In this document: positions 1 through 6,780 of the stretch, piece by piece
Position numbering within the stretch: the stretch's first letter is position 1
How the letters are laid out: every line of letters starts with the position of its first letter
NCBI GenBank assembly: GCA_937890655.1
Contig: CALADT010000189.1
Location: 1-7,423 of the forward strand
Direction of reading: 5' to 3'
DNA length: 7,423 nt
DNA from: an uncultured Mucispirillum sp.
GTDB taxonomy: Bacteria; Chrysiogenota; Deferribacteres; Deferribacterales; Mucispirillaceae
Program-made: the position numbers and the translations under genes
The notes under the pieces: model-generated
Databases searched by the model: none
Told to the model about the DNA's origin: nothing
Seen by the model: the letters and a program-made list of their open reading frames with translations, nothing else

Positions 1-1
1 A

Positions 2-1609
2 ATTAAAAAAATGGATAATGAATATAAACTAGGTGTTATGCTAATTATGGCTGGCACTGTTTTATTTTTTTTGGTTTTAGTTACATTTTTACAAAACCCA
101 TTTGAAAGTGCATATAAACCATATATTGACGGCAAAGGGTTAAACCCTATATTACAAAACCCTGGAATGGTTTTACATCCACCTGCACTATATGTAGGCT
201 ATGTAGGGTTTACTGTTATTGTTGCCCATTCTTTAGGTGCTATAATTAGCCGTAATTTCTCACCAGATTGGCTTAAAATGGCACGTCCTTGGTCTATGAT
301 TGTATGGGCTTTTTTAACTATTGGTATAGTTTTAGGTGCTTGGTGGGCTTATGTGGAACTTGGTTGGGGTGGTTATTGGGCTTGGGACCCTGTGGAAAAC
401 GCATCTCTTATGCCTTGGTTTACAGCAACAGCGTTTTTACACTCTGCCTATGTGTATGAAAAAACAGGTAAACTTAAAATTTGGACGTTTATATTATTAA
501 TAATAACATTTGAGCTAACTATTCTAGGCACTTTTATTACAAGAAGTGGTATGATAGAATCAGTCCATAGTTTTACAAAACACCCAATAGGCAACTACTT
601 TTTAGTGTATATTTTTGTATCCACAATAGTTTACCTTGCAGTATTTTTTACTAACCCAAAATTTTCAGAACTTGTGAAAAATGATGAAGAAGGGTTTAAG
701 TTATTTTCAAGAAGTGGCCTTGTGTTTATAGCTAATTGGCTTTTTATTGCCATATCTATTGCAATAATAATAGGCACACTTATGCCATTATTTAAATCAG
801 GAACAAGTTATAACTTAACATATTATAATAATGTTACAGCACCATTTTTTGCAGCAATATTTTTTGTTAGTGGCTTAGGGCTTTTAACTAAATTTAAAGT
901 TACTAACTTTATACAATATAGAAACCAACTAATAATAGCTTTAGTATTATCATTTGCTGGAATAATCGTATTATATAGTTTAGGTTATAGAATACCTTTA
1001 TCATTAGTTTTAAACTTTACTATTTTCTTTTCTGCATGTGCTGTTATATTAAAAACAGTTGCCTCTTTTCAGAAAAAAGGTAAAAAAAGTTTTTTACAAG
1101 CTAATAGGTTTTATGGTGCTATGATAGTCCATTTTGGGCTTGTTCTTATAGCTTTTGGTGTGGTTATGTCTGCTTTTTATAAGTATGAAAGTGAATATCA
1201 AGTGCTACCTAACTTTAAATTAGACTATAAAGAATATACATTTCAAGTAGGCACACATTCTAGTTTACAACAGCAAAACTATATTACAGAATATGTTCCT
1301 ATTAAAATATATAAACATGGTAAACTGTTATCAACAGCATACCCAGAATTAAGGCTTTATAATTCTGATAGCAGAAATGTTTATACAGAAGTGTCATACT
1401 TTTCAGAAATTACAGGGGATTTATATTTTGCCCTAAAATTTGTGGATAGAGATGGTGCTATGTATATATTATTTATTCATCAGCCTTTTGTTTCGTGGAT
1501 ATGGGTAGGATGTATTGTTATGGCAATAGGTGCAATATTTGGTGCATTTATCTTTAGAAAAAAAGAAGCTACTAACGATAATAAAAAAAGCTACCTTGTG
1601 GAAGAATAA
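2..1609 (+). CDS. ccmF: Cytochrome c maturation heme lyase CcmF, 5' end cut by window edge
   Basis: This is the inner-membrane CcmF/NrfE/CycK protein of System I cytochrome c biogenesis, which takes heme from holo-CcmE and attaches it to apocytochrome CXXCH motifs with CcmH. The frame is open to the window edge, so the ATG at 11 is probably internal. Counting from that Met, the tryptophan-rich WWD signature lies at about 111-136 (GYWAWDPVENASLMPW). Conserved histidines are H56 (LHPPAL), H144, H186 (SVHSF) and H374. From memory, their spacing equals that of E. coli H173, H261, H303 and H491, which implies about 117 missing N-terminal residues and a complete length near 650. Many membrane helices are visible, including a last one at about 498-517, and a periplasmic domain at about 391-485 precedes it. 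A terminator follows directly, so ccmF ends its transcript and no ccmG or ccmH lies downstream here. The family call is very secure. Confidence 0.96.
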   Translation: MKKMDNEYKLGVMLIMAGTVLFFLVLVTFLQNPFESAYKPYIDGKGLNPILQNPGMVLHPPALYVGYVGFTVIVAHSLGAIISRNFSPDWLKMARPWSMIVWAFLTIGIVLGAWWAYVELGWGGYWAWDPVENASLMPWFTATAFLHSAYVYEKTGKLKIWTFILLIITFELTILGTFITRSGMIESVHSFTKHPIGNYFLVYIFVSTIVYLAVFFTNPKFSELVKNDEEGFKLFSRSGLVFIANWLFIAISIAIIIGTLMPLFKSGTSYNLTYYNNVTAPFFAAIFFVSGLGLLTKFKVTNFIQYRNQLIIALVLSFAGIIVLYSLGYRIPLSLVLNFTIFFSACAVILKTVASFQKKGKKSFLQANRFYGAMIVHFGLVLIAFGVVMSAFYKYESEYQVLPNFKLDYKEYTFQVGTHSSLQQQNYITEYVPIKIYKHGKLLSTAYPELRLYNSDSRNVYTEVSYFSEITGDLYFALKFVDRDGAMYILFIHQPFVSWIWVGCIVMAIGAIFGAFIFRKKEATNDNKKSYLVEE

Positions 1610-1616
1610 ATCATTT

Positions 1617-1650
1617 AAAGCACTTTTATTAAGTTAAAAGTGCTTTTTTT
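1617..1650 (+). terminator. Rho-independent terminator of ccmF
   Basis: A perfect 11-bp inverted repeat (AAAGCACTTTT at 1617-1627 and AAAAGTGCTTT at 1636-1646) encloses an 8-nt loop and runs into T's through 1650. It begins 7 nt after the ccmF stop codon, as expected for an intrinsic terminator, and separates ccmF from the next gene. Confidence 0.9.
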
Positions 1651-1674
1651 ATAACACATTTTTATTTATAATAA

Positions 1675-1704
1675 TTGACTTAAAAAATTTTTTATGGTTT
1701 TATA
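1675..1704 (+). promoter_or_regulatory. Candidate sigma-70 promoter for the phosphoethanolamine transferase locus
   Basis: TTGACT (1675-1680) is a good -35 match. A weak -10 candidate, TTTATA at 1699-1704, follows after 18 bp; TATATA at 1701-1706 is an alternative with a longer 20-bp spacer. The position fits: just after the ccmF terminator and about 20 bp before a good ribosome binding site. The surrounding DNA is so AT-rich that chance -10 matches are common, so only the -35 carries weight. Confidence 0.4.
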
Positions 1705-1715
1705 TATAAATTTTT

Positions 1716-1728
1716 GAGGTTGGTTATG
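1716..1728 (+). promoter_or_regulatory. Ribosome binding site and start codon for the broken 5' reading frame
   Basis: GAGG at 1716-1719 lies 6 nt before ATG at 1726-1728. It is the best Shine-Dalgarno/start pair between the ccmF terminator and the catalytic frame. The first codons read MKKK followed by a hydrophobic stretch, typical of the first membrane helix of an inner-membrane protein. Starting here would give a product of about 559 residues, the usual length of EptA/CptA-type enzymes, so I take this as the ancestral start of the downstream gene. Confidence 0.65.
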
Positions 1729-1808
1729 AAGAAAAAAATATCATTTCTATTGCTTTCTTTTTATTTTGCTTATATATTTTAGATATATATACTATTATAC
1801 ATGTGGGT

Positions 1809-1817
1809 GGGGGGGGG
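1809..1817 (+). repeat. Homopolymeric G tract (G9), candidate phase-variation switch
   Basis: Nine consecutive G's, preceded by GGGT, stand out in a region where runs are otherwise A or T. Such tracts change length by slipped-strand mispairing and are the classic contingency-locus switch in surface-modification genes of Campylobacter, Helicobacter and Neisseria. The tract lies between the ribosome binding site at 1716 and the catalytic frame of a lipid-modifying enzyme. With ten G's, the ATG at 1801 would read MWVGGGIGTPLSEK and arrive at the A run in the phase from which a -1 shift enters the catalytic frame. Confidence 0.7.
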
Positions 1818-1836
1818 ATTGGAACACCACTTAGCG

Positions 1837-1844
1837 AAAAAAAC
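1837..1844 (+). other. A7 run with an A_AAA_AAC slippery heptamer
   Basis: Seven A's (1837-1843) followed by C contain A AAA AAC at 1838-1844. This is a classic -1 slippery heptamer. Its codons AAA (1839) and AAC (1842) are in phase with the frame reached after a ten-G tract, and a -1 slip gives AAA CAC ATT CAA, which is the catalytic frame. Losing one A would instead connect the frame of ATG 1801 with the present nine-G tract. I see no clear downstream stimulatory hairpin or pseudoknot. A7 runs are common in AT-rich DNA, so the match may be chance. Confidence 0.3.
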
Positions 1845-2008
1845 ACATTCAAAACTTATCCCCTGCTGTAATTGCTCTTTATTTTATTATTTTATCCCTA
1901 AGTTTCTTATTTAATAAAAAAATATTCAAAACCATATTAATTATATTTTCAATTCCTATATCTATAATTAATACTATTATTGTTTGGTATTTATTATTTT
2001 ATGGTTCT

Positions 2009-3406
2009 TTGATTGATAGTAATATTATGGGAACAATTACTAACACAAACCTTGTTGAAACAATGGAATTTATTTCTTTTGTTTTTAATTATAAAATGAT
2101 TATTGCACTACTTACGATTACAATACCTTTTATATTAATTTATTTTATGCAGCCTTTTAAAATACAAGGTAAAACAAAAATAATTGTATTAAGCATATTA
2201 CTTCTTACCTCTTTTATTATTATATTATTAACACATAACCAACGCTGGGTAATAAGGGAAATTGCTCCTGCTAAAGTATATAATACATATGTAATTACTC
2301 AAGAAGATAAAAAGAAATTTCTACAACTGTTAAAAGAAGCAGATAAGAAAGCTCTTGTATTTGATAATATAACAAATAAATTGACTAAAAATGAAAAACA
2401 AACATTTGTATTTGTAATAAGTGAATCACAAAATAAATTACACTTTTCTTGTTACGGATATACCAATAAAACAACACCGTTTTTAGATAGTATTAAAGAT
2501 GAATTATATATTTTTAATAATATACATTCCCCAAGTGTTTATACAAACAGTTCTGTTGAAAAAATGATTACTTTTGCAGATAATTATAATAATTTACAAG
2601 GTTATGAAGCAGGAGATATTATAAGGTTATTTCAAAATGCTGGGTTTAGAACTTACTGGCTTTCCAATCAGTTTTTTTTAGGACCACATGAAAGTTTATA
2701 TTCTGCTATTGCTTATAGAGCTGATGAAGCAATATTTTTAAACCAAATATCTGGATTTTTTCTTGAAACAAAAAACCATGATAATGCACTATTAGAGCCA
2801 TTTAAAAATGCGTTAAATGATGATTATGATAAAAAATTCATTGTGTTTCATTTAATGGGAAGTCATGCACCATTTGAAGCAAGATATCCAAAAGGTTTTG
2901 GTAGTTTTGACTATAATCTTGGTATAAAAGATGTAACAGGAAGTATTTCAAAACAAAAACAAATAGCAACTTATGATAATTCCATTGAATATACTGATTA
3001 TTTGCTTAAAGATATAATTACTTTATTAGAACAAGAAAACAATGAATCCTTTTTACTTTTTTTATCTGACCACGGTGTTGATGTGTATGATACATACCCA
3101 GATATAGAATTACCAAGAAGTCATATAAAACCATCTCCTTCTATGATAGAAATACCTTTTATACTATGGGCTTCTAATAAATATAAAAATAACTATAAGG
3201 ATGTTATTAGTCGTGTAAAACTATCTTTAAATAAACATTACCAAACAGATAGAGTAATCCATACAATTATGGATTTATCAAGAATACATCATAATAAATA
3301 TATAGATAGCGATAATATATTATCAAATAATTTTAAGTATAAAGATAGTAAAATTGAAAACACTATTATAGATGAAAATTATTTAAATAAGTTTAAATCA
3401 AAATAA
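2009..3406 (+). CDS. EptA/CptA-like phosphoethanolamine transferase, N-terminus incomplete in this frame
   Basis: This is an inner-membrane enzyme of the alkaline-phosphatase/sulfatase superfamily. Relatives (EptA, EptC, CptA, MCR) move phosphoethanolamine from phosphatidylethanolamine to lipid A, core sugars or proteins. Numbering from TTG 2009, helices lie at about 29-48 and 57-75. The periplasmic catalytic domain starts near 130 and shows E139 in VISESQNK, a YGYTNKTTPFL segment, T179 as the likely nucleophile (aligned by eye with MCR-1 T285), H286 in HLMGSHAPF, D354/H355 in LSDHG and H372. All expected metal and catalytic positions are present. The cysteines that form EptA/MCR disulfides are absent; C148 is the only cysteine. 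Family members are usually 510-580 residues, so 465 is short, and two more helices are encoded in frame upstream at 1835-2008. The TTG start has no visible Shine-Dalgarno sequence and is doubtful. The acceptor substrate cannot be inferred. A bidirectional terminator follows. Confidence 0.82.
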   Translation: MIDSNIMGTITNTNLVETMEFISFVFNYKMIIALLTITIPFILIYFMQPFKIQGKTKIIVLSILLLTSFIIILLTHNQRWVIREIAPAKVYNTYVITQEDKKKFLQLLKEADKKALVFDNITNKLTKNEKQTFVFVISESQNKLHFSCYGYTNKTTPFLDSIKDELYIFNNIHSPSVYTNSSVEKMITFADNYNNLQGYEAGDIIRLFQNAGFRTYWLSNQFFLGPHESLYSAIAYRADEAIFLNQISGFFLETKNHDNALLEPFKNALNDDYDKKFIVFHLMGSHAPFEARYPKGFGSFDYNLGIKDVTGSISKQKQIATYDNSIEYTDYLLKDIITLLEQENNESFLLFLSDHGVDVYDTYPDIELPRSHIKPSPSMIEIPFILWASNKYKNNYKDVISRVKLSLNKHYQTDRVIHTIMDLSRIHHNKYIDSDNILSNNFKYKDSKIENTIIDENYLNKFKSK

Positions 3407-3414
3407 TTATTTAT

Positions 3415-3445
3415 AAAAAAAAGCCTGTTTATAACAGGCTTTTTT
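3415..3445. terminator. Bidirectional intrinsic terminator between convergent genes
   Basis: AAGCCTGTT (3421-3429) and AACAGGCTT (3433-3441) form a 9-bp stem around a 3-nt loop. Six A's precede it (3415-3420) and a T run follows (to 3445), so each strand presents a U-tailed hairpin. It lies 8 nt after the phosphoethanolamine transferase stop and about 50 nt after the end of ligA on the other strand, and so serves both transcripts. Confidence 0.9.
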
Positions 3446-3495
3446 ATTATAATAATTTTACCTTATCTTTTTAATACTAAAATATTTTATAAGTA

Positions 3496-5469
3496 TTAAC
3501 CATTTATCATATTTAAAAATTCTTCATATGTTATAACTTTTACACCTAATTTATTTGCTTTGTCTAATTTAGAGCCAGCTTTTTCTCCTGCTATTAAATA
3601 GTTTAAATTTTTAGATACGCCACTTAATAATGCTCCACCATTTGCAATAATCATATCTTCATAATATTTTCTAGGTTTATCTAATGTGCCTGTAATTAAA
3701 AAAGTCTGCCCATTAAGTGATAAATTATCTTTATTTTTATTAATATATTCCATTTGCAAACCATATGCTCTTAATCTTGAAATAAGAGTTATCATATTTT
3801 CATCATGCATTGATTTTAATATGGAAATAGCTGTTTCATTGCCTATACCTTTTACATTTTCTATATGATTAATAGTGGCAGCCATAAGGTTATCCATACT
3901 TTTAAAATGTTCTGTTAAAAGTCTTGCTGCAATTATGCCTACATGACGCAACCCTAAAGCAAATAATACTCGTTCAAATGGTATATTTTTACTTTCTTTT
4001 ATTGCTTCTATTAAGTTTTCAGCAGAAAGTTTACCCCAACCTTCCCTATTTTCTAATTGCTCTACTTTTAGTTCATAAATATCTGCATAATTGTTTATTA
4101 ATTTTGCATTAAATAATTCTTCTACTACCTTTTCTCCAAGCCCTTTTATATCCATAGCATCTCGGGAAGCAAAATGGATTATAGCCCCTTGAATAAGTGC
4201 AGGACATGTAGTATTTATACATCTTCTTTTAGCATCATTACTATTAATTTCTAATGGGCTGTTACATATTGGGCAATTTTCTGGCATAATTATTTCTTTA
4301 GCATCTGATTTTCTTAAACTTTCCTGCACTTTAACAACTTTTGGAATAATCTCCCCACCTTTTTCTATAAATACACTATCCCCTATCATTATATTAAGAC
4401 GTTTTATTTCATCTTCGTTATGTAAACTTGCTCGTGAAACAGTAGAACCAGATATTAAAACAGGCTCTAAAACTGCAACAGGGGTAACAGCACCTGTTCT
4501 ACCCACTTGGAATATTACATCTAATAGTTTTGTGGAAACCTGCTGTGCCTGATATTTATAAGCTATTGCCCAGCGTGGAAATTTAGCAGTATAACCTGCC
4601 TCATCTTGCATTTTTCTGTTATTTACTTTTATAACTGCACCGTCAATATCATAAGGCAAACTAAAACGCATATTTTCAATTTCTTTTAAGGCTGATTCTA
4701 CTTCATCTATATTATTACATGTAAAAAATATATTATTTACAGGAAGTTGCTGATTTTTACAAAACTCAAGGGCTTCTTTATGAGTATCCATAGTGCTATC
4801 TATATAAGCAACATTATAAATAAACATTTCAAGCCCCCTTGAAGATGCTTCTTTTTTATCAAGGAGTTTTAAACTACCAGCTGCTGCATTACGAGGGTTT
4901 GCAAATAAAGGCTGACCTGCATTTCCACGTTCTTTATTTAAGTTTTTAAAAACATCTTTTGGCATAAATACTTCGCCACGTAACACAAGCCTGCCTTTAT
5001 ACCCTATTTCCTGTGGTAGATTATTTATAACAGCAGTATTTGTTATATCTTCCCCTGATTTGCCGTCCCCCCTTGTAACTATTTGTATTAATTTACCGTT
5101 GTTATATGTTACAGATAAGGCGGCACCATCCATTTTTGTTTCCACCGTTACTTCAGGCATAGAACCAAATAACTTATTAAGCCTTTTATAAAACTCCTCA
5201 ATATCTTCTAAAGAATATGAGTTTTCAAGGGAATACATTGGTATATTATGGGTAATAGTTTTTGTTTTAGAATCAGTTATAGCACCAACAGTTTTTATAG
5301 GGCTATCATTACCTATTTCTTCTGGATATTGCTCTGCTAATTCTTTTAATTCTTTATATAAAGTATCGTATTCCATATCTGTTACAACAGGGTCATTATC
5401 TATATAATAAGCCTTGTTATAATCAAGTAATAATTTTGTTAAATATGAAATACGTTCTTTATAATCCAT
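3496..5469 (-). CDS. ligA: NAD-dependent DNA ligase LigA
   Basis: LigA seals nicks in DNA during replication and repair using NAD+ as the adenylate donor. At 657 residues it is full length and has every domain in order. Domain Ia is residues 1-60, with the NMN-binding pattern YYIDNDPVVTDMEYD at 21-35. The adenylation domain has the active-site lysine K112 in KMDG, motif III near 212-219, DGAVIK at 276-281 and K305. The OB fold covers about 315-385. The four-cysteine zinc finger is C399, C402, C417 and C422. Helix-hairpin-helix repeats run from about 430 to 575 and a C-terminal BRCT domain from about 585 to 657. The ATG is one base after the stop of the upstream trhP-like gene. Its Shine-Dalgarno GAGG (5477-5480) lies inside that gene's last codons, 7 nt from the ATG, so the two are probably translationally coupled. 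Nothing is missing or unusual. Confidence 0.98.
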   Translation of the reverse strand: MDYKERISYLTKLLLDYNKAYYIDNDPVVTDMEYDTLYKELKELAEQYPEEIGNDSPIKTVGAITDSKTKTITHNIPMYSLENSYSLEDIEEFYKRLNKLFGSMPEVTVETKMDGAALSVTYNNGKLIQIVTRGDGKSGEDITNTAVINNLPQEIGYKGRLVLRGEVFMPKDVFKNLNKERGNAGQPLFANPRNAAAGSLKLLDKKEASSRGLEMFIYNVAYIDSTMDTHKEALEFCKNQQLPVNNIFFTCNNIDEVESALKEIENMRFSLPYDIDGAVIKVNNRKMQDEAGYTAKFPRWAIAYKYQAQQVSTKLLDVIFQVGRTGAVTPVAVLEPVLISGSTVSRASLHNEDEIKRLNIMIGDSVFIEKGGEIIPKVVKVQESLRKSDAKEIIMPENCPICNSPLEINSNDAKRRCINTTCPALIQGAIIHFASRDAMDIKGLGEKVVEELFNAKLINNYADIYELKVEQLENREGWGKLSAENLIEAIKESKNIPFERVLFALGLRHVGIIAARLLTEHFKSMDNLMAATINHIENVKGIGNETAISILKSMHDENMITLISRLRAYGLQMEYINKNKDNLSLNGQTFLITGTLDKPRKYYEDMIIANGGALLSGVSKNLNYLIAGEKAGSKLDKANKLGVKVITYEEFLNMING

Positions 5470-5470
5470 T

Positions 5471-6670
5471 TTAAAACCTCATTATTAAGGAACCTTCTAA
5501 AGCCTGTTCTTTACAAGGGATTTTATAAATATAGTTTGGCCTTGTAGCCTCAATTTTATTATCTCCTTCATCTAGTATAATTTCTGGAGTAATATTTATT
5601 TTTTTCAAATCTGGTGTTAGAATTGTTATTTCTTCTTGTGGCTTAAATTTTGCCCTGCATGTAATAGTCAGCTGGTTATTTGTTGTATCTTTTAAAGCCA
5701 CACCTAAAAAGGCAGCAGCACGGCTATAACCACTTGTTTCCCTATTTATGGCAGAAGCATCATACTCTCCACCATAAAAGCCTTCAATATATCCCCTATT
5801 GCTAACGCTTTCTAATAACTCTCGCCATTCTGGTAATGGTTTATAATTATCTGCATCTTTTAAAGCAGAATTTATAGCCTGCCTATATACCCCTGTTACA
5901 ATAGATACATACATTATACTTTTCATTCTGCCTTCTATTTTACCACTAGCAGAACCCATTTTCACAAGCTCACCTATTCTATCAAGTAAACATAAGTCTT
6001 TGGAGTTATATAAATATGTGCCACGTTCATCTTCATACACAGGGTAGTATTCCCCCTCTCTTTTTTCTTCCATAAGAGAATAGTTCCACCTGCATGGATG
6101 AGTGCATTCCCCATTATTTGCATCTTTTCCTGTCATATATGAGCTTATTAAACATCTGCCACTCATGGAAATACAAATTGCACCGTGAATAAATGTTTCC
6201 ACTTCGCATTTTGCATTTTTCATAATCTCTATTAAATCATCTTTTCTAACTTCTCTTGCCATAATAACACGTTTTGCACCTAGCTCTGCCCAAAAATTAA
6301 CAGCAGCTAAGTTTGTGGTATTTGCTTGAGTGCTAATGGATATAGGTATTTTTATACCCTCTTGTTTTGCAATAGAAAATATTCCAGGGTCGCTTATTAT
6401 TAACGCATCTGCCCCTAAAGATTCGCATTTTTTAAGATATTTTGCAATATCTTGTAATTCATGAGTTTGTGGGTAAATGTTTACTGTAACATAGCCTTTT
6501 TTACCTTTATCATGGAGATATTTAAAAGCCTCCTCCATTTCATCAAAAGTAAAGTTGCCAGCATTAGCCCTTAAACCAAAAGCAGGGCCACCCATAAATA
6601 CAGCATCTGCGCCAAAACGAACAGCTGCCTTTAATTTTTCAAAATTCCCAGCAGGAGATAGTAATTCCAT
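5471..6670 (-). CDS. trhP: U32-family tRNA 5-hydroxyuridine modification protein, TrhP (YegQ)-like
   Basis: The protein belongs to the peptidase U32 family. The best-studied close relative, E. coli TrhP (YegQ), is needed for prephenate-dependent hydroxylation of wobble uridine 34 in tRNAs, not proteolysis. Starting at ATG 6670, the 399-residue product opens with the family signature MELLSPAGNFEKLKAAVRFG. It contains the U32 core IHGAICISMSGRC (161-173) followed by GECTHPCRW (187-195). Cysteines 166, 173, 189 and 193 are the likely iron-sulfur ligands. GEYYPVYEDERGTYLYNSKD (206-225) resembles YegQ more than RlhA (about 650 residues) or YhbU. A longer start at 6736 is possible, but it would add an odd poly-isoleucine leader and overlap the promoter; 6670 has its own Shine-Dalgarno sequence. 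The gene is first in an operon with ligA. The U32 family is certain; the TrhP subfamily is likely. Confidence 0.88.
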   Translation of the reverse strand: MELLSPAGNFEKLKAAVRFGADAVFMGGPAFGLRANAGNFTFDEMEEAFKYLHDKGKKGYVTVNIYPQTHELQDIAKYLKKCESLGADALIISDPGIFSIAKQEGIKIPISISTQANTTNLAAVNFWAELGAKRVIMAREVRKDDLIEIMKNAKCEVETFIHGAICISMSGRCLISSYMTGKDANNGECTHPCRWNYSLMEEKREGEYYPVYEDERGTYLYNSKDLCLLDRIGELVKMGSASGKIEGRMKSIMYVSIVTGVYRQAINSALKDADNYKPLPEWRELLESVSNRGYIEGFYGGEYDASAINRETSGYSRAAAFLGVALKDTTNNQLTITCRAKFKPQEEITILTPDLKKINITPEIILDEGDNKIEATRPNYIYKIPCKEQALEGSLIMRF

Positions 6671-6679
6671 ATATGTAAT

Positions 6680-6684
6680 CCTCT
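6680..6684 (-). promoter_or_regulatory. Shine-Dalgarno sequence that fixes the trhP-like start
   Basis: On the minus strand AGAGG lies 9 nt before ATG 6670-6668. This supports starting the U32 protein at MELLSPAG, which is also where the family normally begins, rather than at the longer open frame from 6736. Confidence 0.75.
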
Positions 6685-6707
6685 TATATTTTATTTTTAA
6701 GTTGGAT

Positions 6708-6736
6708 AATATAGCAATAATTATTATAATATTCAA
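6708..6736 (-). promoter_or_regulatory. Candidate sigma-70 promoter of the trhP-ligA operon
   Basis: On the minus strand TTGAAT (6736-6731) and TATATT (6713-6708) are separated by exactly 17 bp, close to the sigma-70 consensus. Transcription would begin near 6700, giving a leader of about 30 nt before the trhP-like ATG with the Shine-Dalgarno in place. No strong hairpin separates this from the upstream kinase gene, so read-through from the kinase cannot be excluded. Confidence 0.6.
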
Positions 6737-6780
6737 GGAGTAATTGTTTTAATTTATAATTTATAATCACAATTATATTA

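Larger units (their letters stand above)
1726..2008 (+). pseudogene. Frame-disrupted 5' part of the phosphoethanolamine transferase gene (OFF state or broken)
   Basis: From ATG 1726 the frame encodes MKKKISFLLLSFYFAYIF and stops at TAG 1780-1782. The catalytic gene downstream is in another frame. That frame is open back to TAG at 1832-1834 and, before 2009, encodes two further membrane helices at about 1856-1912 and 1922-2003, followed by YG and then IDSNIMG. These match the EptA-type membrane region, so coding sequence clearly continues upstream of the only available TTG start at 2009. No ATG, GTG or TTG occurs in that frame between 1835 and 2008. Linking 1726 to the catalytic frame needs a net shift of one base and also avoidance of the stops at 1780 and 1832. 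A change in the G run alone does not reconnect it. This may be a phase-variable gene with a second lesion, a decaying gene, or a sequence error in a homopolymer. Confidence 0.6.

Noticed and set aside
11..13. ATG at 11 as the true start of ccmF
   Set aside because: The frame is open to the window edge, the visible part lacks about 117 residues found in full-length CcmF, and no Shine-Dalgarno is visible in the few bases upstream.
65..72. T8 run in ccmF, considered as a second phase-variation tract
   Set aside because: It simply encodes phenylalanines in a membrane helix with the frame intact; A/T runs of this length are expected at this base composition.
1805..1822. G-quadruplex at GGGT followed by nine G's
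   Set aside because: There are not four separable GGG runs with normal loops; only a weak two-tetrad form is possible, and slippage explains the tract better.
3686..3868. Open frame of about 60 codons on the plus strand
   Set aside because: It lies fully inside ligA on the opposite strand, has no family signature or ribosome binding site, and ligA is unambiguous.
3924..4112. Open frame of about 62 codons on the plus strand with a leucine-rich stretch
   Set aside because: Antisense shadow of the ligA helix-hairpin-helix/zinc-finger region; the hydrophobicity is a by-product of that coding sequence.
6555..6743. Open frame of about 62 codons on the plus strand
   Set aside because: Antisense to the start of the trhP-like gene and its promoter; no independent support.
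6741..6775. Inverted repeat TAATTGT...ACAATTA after the kinase stop, considered as a terminator
   Set aside because: The stem is almost all A-T, the loop is long and there is no T run on the minus strand, so it would be a weak hairpin and is easily a chance match in AT-rich DNA.
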